Part shown: positions 1 through 7,058 of the stretch, piece by piece | Position numbering within the stretch: position 1 is the stretch's first letter | Layout: the number at the start of each line of letters is the position of its first letter | From: a virus | Direction: 5' to 3' (one strand) | IMG/VR virus record: IMGVR_UViG_3300048592_000709 | Span: 1 to 40,817 of that record | DNA: 40,817 nt | Made by a program: the position numbers and the translations under genes | Notes under the pieces: model-generated | What the model was told of the DNA's origin: nothing | Database searches by the model: none | What the model saw: only the letters and a program-made list of their open reading frames with translations

Positions 1-131
1 GGCCGCCAGCCCGACAAGAGCGGCGGAGGCCACCACGGCACCTGCAAGACGTGCGGAGGCCTCGGCATGGCGCTGCCGGCCGGGGACGAGGCGTGACCCA
101 CCAACTGGAGATGAGCGGCGCGGGGCTTCGG
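1..131. repeat. Terminal direct repeat, left copy
   Basis: Bases 1-131 recur at 40687-40817 with a single mismatch (T127 versus G40813), the first 126 bases being identical. The repeat carries the 3' end of the gene that finishes at 40782 and the start of the RuvC-like gene, so the two window ends join into a continuous gene order. This is what a circular assembly of a circular or circularly permuted genome looks like. A true short terminal redundancy is the alternative. Confidence 0.93.
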
Positions 132-650
132 CCCCGCGTCTCCATCCTCTCCCTCGACCTGTCGCTCACTGCGACCGGCTTCTGCCTCGACGGCCACGTG
201 GGCTGCATCCGCTCCAAGCTCGGAGGCTACGAGCGCAACGCGGAGATCCGCGACGCGATCGCGCGGATGTGCTTCGGCGTCGACCTGGTGGTGCTCGAGG
301 ACTACGCCTACAGCGTGAACATGCGCGGCGTGGCACCGCGCCACGAGCTCGGCGGCATCGTGAAGATGTGGTGCTACGACCACGGGATCATCGTGGTGTC
401 GCTCTCGCCGACCACCCTGAAGAAGTTCGCCACCGGCTCGGGCAAGGCGCAGAAGATCAACATGGCGCAGGCGGCCTGGCGCCGCTTCCACCTGGGCGAG
501 AGCGTGACCGACGACAACATGGTGGACGCCTACCTGCTGTGGGCCGCCGCACGGGAGGCCTACGGTGGTCCCGTCGCCAAGGTTCCGGCGGACCAGGCCG
601 CCTGCATCCACCGGCTCGAGTGGCCGCGGGTGGGGAGGGATGCGGCGTGA
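93..650 (+). CDS. RuvC-like Holliday junction resolvase / RNase H-fold nuclease
   Basis: A 185-residue protein with an RNase H-like fold of the RuvC type. The first strand reads ILSLDLSLTATGF, like the ILGIDPSLTATG signature that carries the first catalytic Asp. A central VVLEDYAY supplies a Glu, and the C-terminal DDNMVDAYLLWAAA supplies the closing acidic residues. Such phage enzymes resolve branched DNA before packaging. GTG at 93 is chosen because it overlaps the preceding TGA (GTGA); that upstream gene is seen whole at the other end of the window (39865-40782). ATG at 111 is an alternative. A UUCG hairpin lies within codons 9-16. It is the last gene of the early operon across the join. 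Confidence 0.85.
   Translation: MTHQLEMSGAGLRPRVSILSLDLSLTATGFCLDGHVGCIRSKLGGYERNAEIRDAIARMCFGVDLVVLEDYAYSVNMRGVAPRHELGGIVKMWCYDHGIIVVSLSPTTLKKFATGSGKAQKINMAQAAWRRFHLGESVTDDNMVDAYLLWAAAREAYGGPVAKVPADQAACIHRLEWPRVGRDAA
119..138 (+). promoter_or_regulatory. UUCG-tetraloop hairpin inside the start of the RuvC-like gene
   Basis: CGCGGGGC, loop TTCG, GCCCCGCG: a perfect 8-bp stem with a very stable tetraloop, inside the first 16 codons of the resolvase. It is followed by pyrimidine-rich sequence but no T run, so it could attenuate translation or transcription rather than act as a plain terminator. The single base difference between the terminal repeats lies in this loop. Confidence 0.55.
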
Positions 651-808
651 GCACCACCCGACTCACAGTCGTATCCACCGCCTGCGCCGCTCATGGTATG
701 GCGGTAGCCCTCATGTCGCAGCGGCTGGAAGGCTCGGCCCCATCGCTATTCCTCAGCCTGCTTCGCATGCACATCGAGTGCGTGAGCTGGTGGCGGGTGG
801 ACAACTGA
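647..808 (+). CDS. Small hypothetical protein (53 aa)
   Basis: A 53-residue frame from GTG at 647, overlapping the resolvase stop (GTGA) and ending one base into the next ATG (TGATG at 806-810). No domain is recognised. It holds a moderately hydrophobic stretch (PSLFLSLLRMHIECVSWW) that is too short and mixed to call a membrane segment. The support is the tight start/stop coupling on both sides and the fact that no other frame fills this 160-base interval. Base use is less GC-rich at third positions than in its neighbours, so confidence is moderate. Confidence 0.5.
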   Translation: MSTTRLTVVSTACAAHGMAVALMSQRLEGSAPSLFLSLLRMHIECVSWWRVDN

Positions 809-1182
809 TGCCCCAGCTCGCCGCTCCCATCCCCTTCGCCGGCGTCTTCACGACGGACACCGAGCTGCCCCGCGAGGACCGCACCTTCGCTGACCTGTGG
901 CTCGTCGACCTCGTGCGTCACTGGGGCGAGTGGCGGCATCCCCGCGAGGTCGCCCCCAACGCCCTCTACTTCGAGCTCTGCACGGCGGCGCGCGACGCGA
1001 GGGCCCGGGCCGAGCACGACGGCTGGCTCGTCGAGTCGGGCGAGCACGGCTATCGCGTCGTCGGCTACCGGCGCCCCGAGGGCATGCGCATGTACCGCTA
1101 CCGGCCCGGGCCCCGGCGGGCCAACCAGGACGAGGAAGACGCCGAGATCCCGGGACAGCTCTGCATCGGGGAGGTAGGATGA
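808..1182 (+). CDS. Hypothetical protein (124 aa)
   Basis: A 124-residue soluble protein starting at ATG 808, which overlaps the previous TGA by one base; a longer in-frame extension to 565 would run through the upstream gene and is rejected. The sequence is rich in charged and aromatic residues (DLWLVDLVRHWGEW, ALYFELCTAARDARARAEHDGW, YRVVGYRRPEGMRMYRYRPG), suggesting a compact alpha/beta domain with a basic tail. I recognise no family. It belongs to the run of small genes between the resolvase and the integrase. Confidence 0.7.
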   Translation: MPQLAAPIPFAGVFTTDTELPREDRTFADLWLVDLVRHWGEWRHPREVAPNALYFELCTAARDARARAEHDGWLVESGEHGYRVVGYRRPEGMRMYRYRPGPRRANQDEEDAEIPGQLCIGEVG

Positions 1183-1484
1183 GGACCATGGACCAAGCCC
1201 ACGCCAGGCGCATGATGGACTGCCTTACGGTCGCGACGCCGGAGGCAGCGCAGGCGCTCGAAGCCGGGCGGCTCGTGTACGCGGTCGAGACGCCGGACGG
1301 GAGCTGGGGGCAGGTGCAGAGGATCGAGGCGTTCACTGCCAAGGGCCGCCGCGCGCAGGTCTGGAGCGTCGTCTTCGCCAGCGGCAAGAGCCGCGTCTTC
1401 CAGCGCGGCGGGACGTTCTGGGTGGAGCGGGAGAGGTCGGCGGTTGAGTACGGGTACACGGGGGATGAGGTGCCGGGGACGTGA
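1179..1484 (+). CDS. Hypothetical protein (101 aa)
   Basis: A 101-residue protein from ATG 1179, overlapping the upstream TGA (ATGA); ATG 1188 is an in-frame alternative. The middle has alternating hydrophobic strands (GRLVYAVETPDGSWGQVQRIEAF, then RAQVWSVVFASGKSRVFQRGG), fitting a small beta-barrel or Tudor/SH3-like domain. No family is recognised. It ends in GTGA shared with the integrase start, so the two are probably translated together. Confidence 0.7.
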   Translation: MRTMDQAHARRMMDCLTVATPEAAQALEAGRLVYAVETPDGSWGQVQRIEAFTAKGRRAQVWSVVFASGKSRVFQRGGTFWVERERSAVEYGYTGDEVPGT

Positions 1485-2758
1485 GAGGCCACGTAGAGCG
1501 CCGCACCAGCGACCTCACCGGCAAGGTCACCTACCGGCCCCGGGTCTACGTCGGCAAGCGCGAAGCGGCAGGGACGTCCGTGCGCAGCGGCTGGCACAGC
1601 GGGCGTCCCTGCCCGCGCCTGCGGGCCGGTGAGCCGAACGCAGAGGCCGAGCTGGAGCGGCTGCGGGGGCGGCTGGAGCGCGAGCTGGCGGGCCTGCCGG
1701 AGCCGGCGCCGGCGCTCACCGTCGCCGCCATGGCCGAGGCATACAAGGCCGAGCACCTGCCGCAGCTGCGCCCCCTCTCGCGCGCCAACTACGCCCGCAT
1801 CATCGACCGCTTCATCCTGCCCGCCTTCGGCGCCCGCATCGCCGCCGAGGTCACGCCTGGCGACGTCTCCGAGTGGCTGGCCCGCCTGCTGCGTGAGGGG
1901 CGCCTGGACGGCCGCGGCGGCATGGCGCCCAAGTACGTGCGCCAGTGCCGTTTCGTCTTCGGCGCCGTCTACCAGCATGCCGTCGATCTCGAGCGCCTCA
2001 TCCGCAACCCGGTGAGCGCCGTGCGCGGGCCGGCCGTCCCCCGCCGCGAGTTCGAACCGCCCGGCGTGGCCGAGATCCGCGCCGCGCTCGCGGCGCTCAA
2101 GGGCACGCGCTACCACGTGCCCGCCGCGGTCGCTGCCGGCACCGGCATGCGCCGCGGCGAGGTGCTCGGCCTGGCCTGGTCGCACGTCGACCTGCCGGGG
2201 CGCACCGTCAGCGTGCGCCGCCAGCTCACCGAGGTGGACGGCGTGCCCACTTTCGCTCGCCTCAAGACCGACGCCGCGCGCCGCGACCTCGAGCTGCCCG
2301 AGTTCGTCTGCGAGGCGCTGCAGGCGGAGTGGGTCCGCCAGCACGAACGCGCCGCCATGATGGGCCACGAGTGGACCGCTGAGGCGCTGGTCTGCCCGAA
2401 CCACGACGGCCTGCCGATCCAGCCCGACAAGTTCAGCCGCGGCTTCACCGCCGCTCTCGCGCGCCGCGGCCTGCCCCGGTTCCGCTTCCACGACCTGCGC
2501 CACGCCGTCGCCACCGACCTCCTCTTCAGCGGCGTGCGCGCCGACGCCGTGCAGCGGCAGCTCGGACACACGAGCGTCTCGATCACGCTCGGCGTCTACG
2601 CCCATGCGCGCCCTTCCGACCGGCGCGTCATCGCCTCGGCCATCGACGGATTCTGGTCGCCGCCCGAGCCGGAGGAGGCGAACCGCGCCCAAACCGCGCC
2701 CGAATCGGCTGACGTCCTTGACCTCGGCGCCGCGCGCTCCCGGAAAAAGCCTGCGTAG
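1481..2758 (+). CDS. int: Tyrosine-family site-specific integrase
   Basis: A 425-residue tyrosine recombinase that would catalyse attP x attB recombination. Order: a short basic N-terminal arm-binding region, a SAM-like core-binding domain (about residues 75-175, LTVAAMAEAYKAEH onward), then the catalytic domain. Catalytic residues are visible: Arg in TGMRRGEVLGLAW (about 223), Lys in LKTDAARR (about 262), HDLRH (His337, Arg340), LGHTS (His363) and the nucleophile Tyr373 in GVYAH. GTG 1481 overlaps the upstream stop. The gene points the same way as all other genes, unlike many phages where int faces the other way. Its last codons overlap one of the 18-bp repeats of the probable attP region. 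Confidence 0.95.
   Translation: MRGHVERRTSDLTGKVTYRPRVYVGKREAAGTSVRSGWHSGRPCPRLRAGEPNAEAELERLRGRLERELAGLPEPAPALTVAAMAEAYKAEHLPQLRPLSRANYARIIDRFILPAFGARIAAEVTPGDVSEWLARLLREGRLDGRGGMAPKYVRQCRFVFGAVYQHAVDLERLIRNPVSAVRGPAVPRREFEPPGVAEIRAALAALKGTRYHVPAAVAAGTGMRRGEVLGLAWSHVDLPGRTVSVRRQLTEVDGVPTFARLKTDAARRDLELPEFVCEALQAEWVRQHERAAMMGHEWTAEALVCPNHDGLPIQPDKFSRGFTAALARRGLPRFRFHDLRHAVATDLLFSGVRADAVQRQLGHTSVSITLGVYAHARPSDRRVIASAIDGFWSPPEPEEANRAQTAPESADVLDLGAARSRKKPA
2684..2701. repeat. 18-bp repeat, copy 1 (candidate integrase arm site)
   Basis: cgcgcccaaaccgcgccc inside the 3' end of the integrase gene. It is itself two copies of CGCGCCC spaced 11 bp apart, about one helical turn, as for a protein binding two adjacent sites on one face. 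An identical copy lies 264 bp downstream. Location and form suggest arm-type integrase binding sites; the role is inferred. Confidence 0.6.
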
Positions 2759-2781
2759 CGCCGCCTTCTGAGAGGCGGCGC
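2758..2781 (+). terminator. Hairpin directly after the integrase stop
   Basis: GCGCCGCCT, 6-base loop, AGGCGGCGC: a perfect 9-bp stem beginning on the last base of the int stop codon. There is no following T tract, so termination is likely but not certain; it could also be part of the attachment region. Confidence 0.55.
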
Positions 2782-2987
2782 CGCGAAGCGCCAGTGAGCT
2801 TCCAGCTCTCTTGGCCGCCTCCAGAGCGTGACCGCGGTTGCCACGGCTTGGGGGACTGGTTGAGCCTCTGAGCAGGCGCTTTCCGGTCGTCAGGTCCCAT
2901 GCAGCGCGCGCGGACGCTCCATCCCCACCGCCGTTGCCACGCCCATTCGCGCCCAAACCGCGCCCACGTGACGCCTCATAGGGGGAG
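2759..2987. other. Non-coding stretch after int: probable attP region
   Basis: About 230 bases with no convincing gene. It holds the post-int hairpin, the second 18-bp repeat and the start of a promoter. Lying directly beside the integrase gene and bracketed by paired repeats, this is the expected place for attP. I could not identify the core crossover sequence, and no tRNA 3' end is recognisable. Confidence 0.5.
2948..2965. repeat. 18-bp repeat, copy 2 (candidate integrase arm site)
   Basis: Second exact copy of cgcgcccaaaccgcgccc, just upstream of the promoter element at 2968-3007. With copy 1 it brackets the non-coding stretch after int. Confidence 0.6.
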
Positions 2988-3007
2988 GTGCCGAGGGCCG
3001 GTAGCGT
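2968..3007 (+). promoter_or_regulatory. Promoter, phage-repeated type, copy A
   Basis: GTGACGCCTCATAGG at 2968-2982, 19 bases, then TAGCGT at 3002-3007, a TANNNT -10. The same arrangement, GTCACCCCTCATAGG followed by 19 bases and TAGGCT, occurs at 25408-25447. Transcription would begin near 3014, almost exactly on the GTG at 3015, implying leaderless translation. It would drive the late (packaging/head) genes. Confidence 0.6.
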
Positions 3008-3014
3008 GGGCGCT

Positions 3015-3413
3015 GTGCCGGTCGCGACGACACAGCTGGGCGCCATGACGGCGCCGCCGACGGGAAGCGGGCACCGCTGCCTCTTCTGCCGCTGCATCAT
3101 CGGCTCCGACCAGGAGCCGGGCGTCTGCGTGTGCACCCCCTGCCAAGGCGCCCGCCGCGACTACGATCCGGCGCATGACCACGTGTTCGACCGCATCCTC
3201 GAGGAGCTGTTCCTGACCCACCCCGGGGTGACCATCGACCCGCTGCGCCTGCTCGCCGTGCCGCGGCGCTTCAAGTGGTCCGTGAACACGTCGGTCCGGC
3301 GCCTGCGCCGGCGCGGCATGCACATCACCGGCGTGCCCTACACCGGCGGCTACGTGTACGACCCGAATGTGACCACACCCAGGGGGCGGCTTCGTGGTAG
3401 GAGAGGGGCATGA
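3015..3413 (+). CDS. Zinc-ribbon plus winged-helix DNA-binding protein (putative)
   Basis: A protein of about 132 residues. The N-terminal third has a CLFCRC ... CVCTPCQ cysteine cluster, likely a zinc ribbon. The C-terminal part (SVNTSVRRLRRRGMHITG, then GGYVYDP) looks like the recognition helix and wing of a winged-helix domain. It sits alone between attP and the small terminase, just behind a phage promoter, so a late-gene regulator or terminase partner is possible; the function is inferred. GTG 3015 is chosen because the promoter places the transcript start there; GTG 2988 is in frame but lies upstream of the predicted start of transcription. Confidence 0.65.
   Translation: MPVATTQLGAMTAPPTGSGHRCLFCRCIIGSDQEPGVCVCTPCQGARRDYDPAHDHVFDRILEELFLTHPGVTIDPLRLLAVPRRFKWSVNTSVRRLRRRGMHITGVPYTGGYVYDPNVTTPRGRLRGRRGA
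3369..3380 (+). promoter_or_regulatory. GTSACCACACCC element before terS
   Basis: GTGACCACACCC, 41 bases before the small-terminase ATG. Closely related elements lie at 5385 (before the portal gene), 8781 (before the internal scaffold start) and 12352 (before the gp10-like gene). The role, promoter or start-associated site, is inferred from this placement. Confidence 0.45.
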
Positions 3414-3880
3414 GCGATACCTCTCACACCACGCCGCGCTGCACCAAGGCCGCCCGCATCCGCCGCGTGGACGTCGTGTACAGGTACCTGCTCGACGGAC
3501 TCGACACCTCGGACATCATCGAGAGAGTCGGAAAGGAACACGCCGCCTGGGGGGTCAAGGAGCGGGCCATCAAGCAGTACATCCACGACGCTCGCCAGTT
3601 GATCTCAGAGGCCGGAGCGTTTGAGCGGGCGGAGGAGTTCGCGCGGGCAGTCGCCGAGCTGCGCCACCTCTTTCGCAAGGCGCTCGAGAAGGGCGACATC
3701 AACGCCGCCCGACTCGCGCGCAAGGACCTCACCGAGCTCTATGGACTGAACGCCCCGAAGCGCATCGAGATCACCGAGATCCTCGCCCTCGTCGACTCGG
3801 AGATCGCCGAGCGGGAGCAGGAGCTGGCCGACCTGGAGCGTCAGTATGCCCTCCCGCCAGCAGATCGCCCAGGAGATTGA
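3410..3880 (+). CDS. terS: Terminase small subunit
   Basis: A 156-residue protein immediately upstream of and overlapping the large terminase by 35 bases, the usual position for the DNA-recognition subunit of the packaging motor. The N-terminal half (RRVDVVYRYLLDGLDTSDI, then WGVKERAIKQYIHDAR) looks like a helix-turn-helix. The C-terminal half is strongly helical and acidic (DSEIAEREQELADLERQ), fitting oligomerisation and contact with the large subunit. ATG 3410 overlaps the upstream stop and has a GGAGAGG ribosome site. Confidence 0.8.
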   Translation: MSDTSHTTPRCTKAARIRRVDVVYRYLLDGLDTSDIIERVGKEHAAWGVKERAIKQYIHDARQLISEAGAFERAEEFARAVAELRHLFRKALEKGDINAARLARKDLTELYGLNAPKRIEITEILALVDSEIAEREQELADLERQYALPPADRPGD

Positions 3881-5378
3881 GCGCCGGCGCGCTGAGCTTG
3901 ACCAGCTGAGGCGGCGCCGCCGGGACTACATCGACCTCGAGCTGCGCCACGCCGAGGTCTCGCCGCTTCGCCGCTACTTCGACGACCCGTGCGGCTTCGT
4001 CCGCAACGCCTTCTCATGGCGGGACGGGGAGGGACCCTCGCCGTACCAGGCCGAGATCCTGTCGAGCATCCCCGAGCTGCACCGCGTCGCCGCACGTGGC
4101 CCTCACGGCCTCGGCAAGACGGCGATGAACGCCTGGGTCATCCTGTGGTTCGCGCTCACCCGTGACGGCCTCGACTGGAAGGTCATCACCACGGCCAGCG
4201 TCTGGCGCCAGCTCACGGTCTACCTCTGGCCCGAGGTGCACAAGTGGGCACGCAGGCTGCGCCCGAGCGTCATCGGCAGGTCGCCGCTCAGAGACGACGT
4301 CGAGCTGCTCGACCTGGCCATCAAGCTGCGCACCGGGCAGGCCACCGCGGTTGCCTCGAACGACCCGGAGAAGATCGAGGGCGCGCACGCCGACCACATC
4401 CTCTACGTCTTCGACGAGGCGAAGATCATCCCGGCGGCGAGCTTTGATGCGGCAGAGGGCGCGCTGTCGACCGGCGATGCCTACGCGATCGCCTGCTCGA
4501 CGCCGGGCGAGCCCTCGGGCCGCTTCTACGACATCTGCCGGCGCGCCTCCGGGTATGAGGACTGGCATCCCCGCCACGTGACCAAGGCCGAGGCCGTCGA
4601 CGCCGGCCGCGTGAGCGCCGACTGGTGCGAGAAGCGCAAGGCGCAGTGGGGCGAGCAGTCGGCGATCTACCAGAACCGCGTCGAGGGCAACTTCGCCTCA
4701 GCCGACGAGGACTCGGTCATCCCCCTCGCCTGGATAGAGGCGGCGAACGCGCGCTGGGCCCAGTGGAAGGAGTGCCGGGCCGATGCGCCGCTCACCTGCG
4801 TCGGCGTCGACGTCGCCCGCGGCGGCGCCGACAAGACGTACCTTGCGTTGCGCAGCGGGCCGGTCATCACGGAGCTGCGGCCCTATGACTACGCCGACAC
4901 GATGGCAACCACCGGGTCCGTCGTCGGCGTGATGCGCGCCGGTGCCGCGTATGCGGTCGTCGACGTCATCGGCGTCGGCGCCGGCGTCGTCGACCGGCTC
5001 CGCGAACAGGGTTACAACGCCGTCGCTTTCAATGCCGGCGAGCGCAGCGAGGCACTCGACATCTCGGGTGAGCTTGGCTTCCTCAACAAGCGCAGCGCAG
5101 CGTGGTGGGCGATGCGCGAGTTCCTGGACCCGGCCAACGACCCGAAGATCGCGCTGCCAGCCGACGACCTCCTCACCGGCGACCTCACCGCGCCCAAGTG
5201 GCGCGTCACGAGCTCGGGCAAGATCGTCGTCGAGAGCAAGGATGAGATACGCAAGCGCATCGGGCGCTCGACCGACGCCGGCGACGCCGTGATTCAGGCG
5301 TTCTACCTGCCACCGCCGGCGCCGAAGCTGTACCGCGTCGTCGTCGAGGACCCCGGCGGCGACATCAGCCCCATCTGA
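3846..5378 (+). CDS. terL: Terminase large subunit
   Basis: The 510-residue ATPase/nuclease that drives DNA into the prohead. A helical, charged N-terminus (residues 1-35) precedes the ATPase. The Walker A is GPHGLGKT (residues 85-92, Lys91), and the Walker B plus catalytic acid is YVFDEA (Asp190, Glu191). The RNase H-like nuclease begins at VGVDVARGGADKT (Asp322), followed by YAVVDVIGVGAGVVDRL and a C-terminal DAGDAVIQAFY acidic site. The length is typical of the family. The start overlaps terS; ATG 3846 has no strong ribosome site, so translational coupling is likely. Confidence 0.93.
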   Translation: MPSRQQIAQEIERRRAELDQLRRRRRDYIDLELRHAEVSPLRRYFDDPCGFVRNAFSWRDGEGPSPYQAEILSSIPELHRVAARGPHGLGKTAMNAWVILWFALTRDGLDWKVITTASVWRQLTVYLWPEVHKWARRLRPSVIGRSPLRDDVELLDLAIKLRTGQATAVASNDPEKIEGAHADHILYVFDEAKIIPAASFDAAEGALSTGDAYAIACSTPGEPSGRFYDICRRASGYEDWHPRHVTKAEAVDAGRVSADWCEKRKAQWGEQSAIYQNRVEGNFASADEDSVIPLAWIEAANARWAQWKECRADAPLTCVGVDVARGGADKTYLALRSGPVITELRPYDYADTMATTGSVVGVMRAGAAYAVVDVIGVGAGVVDRLREQGYNAVAFNAGERSEALDISGELGFLNKRSAAWWAMREFLDPANDPKIALPADDLLTGDLTAPKWRVTSSGKIVVESKDEIRKRIGRSTDAGDAVIQAFYLPPPAPKLYRVVVEDPGGDISPI

Positions 5379-5384
5379 CGAAAA

Positions 5385-5396
5385 GTCACCACACCC
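5385..5396 (+). promoter_or_regulatory. GTSACCACACCC element before the portal gene
   Basis: GTCACCACACCC in the 48-base gap between terL and the portal gene, 42 bases before the portal GTG. It shares 15 consecutive bases (AAAGTCACCACACCC) with the site at 8778-8792. The portal start has no evident ribosome site, so a transcript starting close to it would be leaderless. Confidence 0.5.
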
Positions 5397-5426
5397 CCGG
5401 CCGCGCGGCCTGCCACGCTCACCGGC

Positions 5427-7058
5427 GTGGACCTCTTCGCACCCTTCAGAAGCCGCGCCGCCGATCACGTCACCGAGGCGGAGCTGCTGAGACAGCTCGA
5501 ATCGTCCGGCGTCACCGTCGAGCGCCTCAGCGAGGCCATCAGCGAGCTTGAGATGCGCCTCATGGACCGCGAAGACGTGGGCTGGGACGTGCTCGGCAGC
5601 ATCTCCGGTGAGTTCGACTTCTCCCGCGACTTCCTGGACAGGATCATCCGCCAGGCCCGCGTCTACGCCATCAAGAACCCGCTCATCAAGCGCGCCGTGC
5701 AGGTCTACACCGTCTACGTCTGGGGCCAGGGCGTCACCATCACCGGCAAGGGTGAGGTCAACGACGTCGTGCAGGCCTTCCTCTCCGACAAGGCCAACCG
5801 CCGCAGCTTCACGGGGCACAAGGCGCGCACCAAGCTGAACCGCGCTCTCATGACCGACGGCACGGTCTTCCTGCGCTTCTTCCCGAACAAGTCAACCGGC
5901 CGGGTCATCGCCCGCAGCGTCGACGTCGACCAGATCCGCGGCGTCGTCAAGAACCCCGATGACGCCGACGAGGTCTGGTTCTACAGGCGCGTCTGGAGCG
6001 ACGCCAAGGGCGCCACGCAGACCCGCCTCTACCCGGATATCGCCTATCGACCGTCCACGCGGCCGGCAAAGCACGACGGGATCAAGGTCGAATGGGACAC
6101 CCCGATGTACATGCACGCCATCGGCCAGGTGGCCGGCATGGACTTCGGCATCCCCGAGGTCTACGCCTCCGTCGACTGGTCGCGGGCCGTCAAGGAGTAC
6201 CTCTCCGACTGGAAGAAGTTCGTCCGCAGCCTGAACCGCTGGGCTTGGCAGATGAAGACGACGGCAGACCAGGCGGGCGTCGACGCCGCTCAGGCAAAGC
6301 TGAACACGCAGTTCTCCGAGGCGACCGGCACCGACGCCAACCCGGCACCAGTGGGCGGCTCGGTCGCCGTCTCCGGCAAGGATGTGGACCTCCAGCCGCT
6401 CAAGGTCGGGGGAGCCGCCGTCAAGGCCGACGACGTGCGGCAGATCAAGCTCGAGACGTTCGCCGGCGTCGGCCTTCCTGAGACGTTCTTCGGCGATGCC
6501 ACGGCAGGCTCGCTCGCCACCGCCAAGAGCCTCGACCGCCCCACCGAGCTTATCTTCTCCGACTACCAGAGTGGCTGGGGCGAGCTGCTCGAGGACGTCT
6601 GCGAGTTCGTCGTCGACTGGGCGGCCCGCGCTCCGAACGGACCTCTGCGCCACCTCTTCGCCTCTGAAGACCCGGAGACCGGCTGCGTCGTCCTCAAGGA
6701 CGCGGACGCCGAGGGCAAGGCGGTCGACCGCGCCCTGGACGTCGACTGGCCGCCCATCGTGCACGACGACGTCAAGGACATGGTCACGGCGATCGTCCTT
6801 GCGGTGAAGACCGGCGCCATCGACGATGCCCCGCTCGTCGCCCGCATGCTGCTCACCGCCCTCGGCGAGGAAGACATCGACGCCGCCCTGCAGCGTCTCT
6901 ACCCGCCCGAGGACGAAGAGCCTGAGGCGATCCCGATCAAGCGGCCAGCAGCGCCGCCCACTCCGCCCTCCGCAGGCGAGCCGCCGTCCGACGCCCCAGC
7001 TACTGAGCGCCTCGCGCAGGCCCTCGAGCAGCTCCGTCTCGTGCTGCCCGGCACATGA
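5427..7058 (+). CDS. Portal protein
   Basis: A 543-residue protein following terL, in the place and size range of siphovirus portals, the dodecameric ring through which DNA enters. Supporting features: a helical N-terminus, IKNPLIKRAVQVYTVYVWGQG (portals often have such a conserved block), NRALMTDGTVFLRFFPN, a DWKKFVRSLNRWAWQMK clip/stem region, and GLPETFFGD-AGSLATAKSLDRPTE, a typical portal loop. The C-terminus is acidic then Pro-rich (PAAPPTPPSAGEPPSD). GTG 5427 lacks a Shine-Dalgarno. The stop overlaps the next ATG. Confidence 0.88.
   Translation: MDLFAPFRSRAADHVTEAELLRQLESSGVTVERLSEAISELEMRLMDREDVGWDVLGSISGEFDFSRDFLDRIIRQARVYAIKNPLIKRAVQVYTVYVWGQGVTITGKGEVNDVVQAFLSDKANRRSFTGHKARTKLNRALMTDGTVFLRFFPNKSTGRVIARSVDVDQIRGVVKNPDDADEVWFYRRVWSDAKGATQTRLYPDIAYRPSTRPAKHDGIKVEWDTPMYMHAIGQVAGMDFGIPEVYASVDWSRAVKEYLSDWKKFVRSLNRWAWQMKTTADQAGVDAAQAKLNTQFSEATGTDANPAPVGGSVAVSGKDVDLQPLKVGGAAVKADDVRQIKLETFAGVGLPETFFGDATAGSLATAKSLDRPTELIFSDYQSGWGELLEDVCEFVVDWAARAPNGPLRHLFASEDPETGCVVLKDADAEGKAVDRALDVDWPPIVHDDVKDMVTAIVLAVKTGAIDDAPLVARMLLTALGEEDIDAALQRLYPPEDEEPEAIPIKRPAAPPTPPSAGEPPSDAPATERLAQALEQLRLVLPGT

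Noticed and set aside
848-3136. A 762-codon open frame on the - strand
   Set aside because: It runs antisense to the integrase and neighbouring genes with recognisable motifs. Long antisense frames are expected in GC-rich DNA with biased third positions, and its translation is low-complexity and matches no family.
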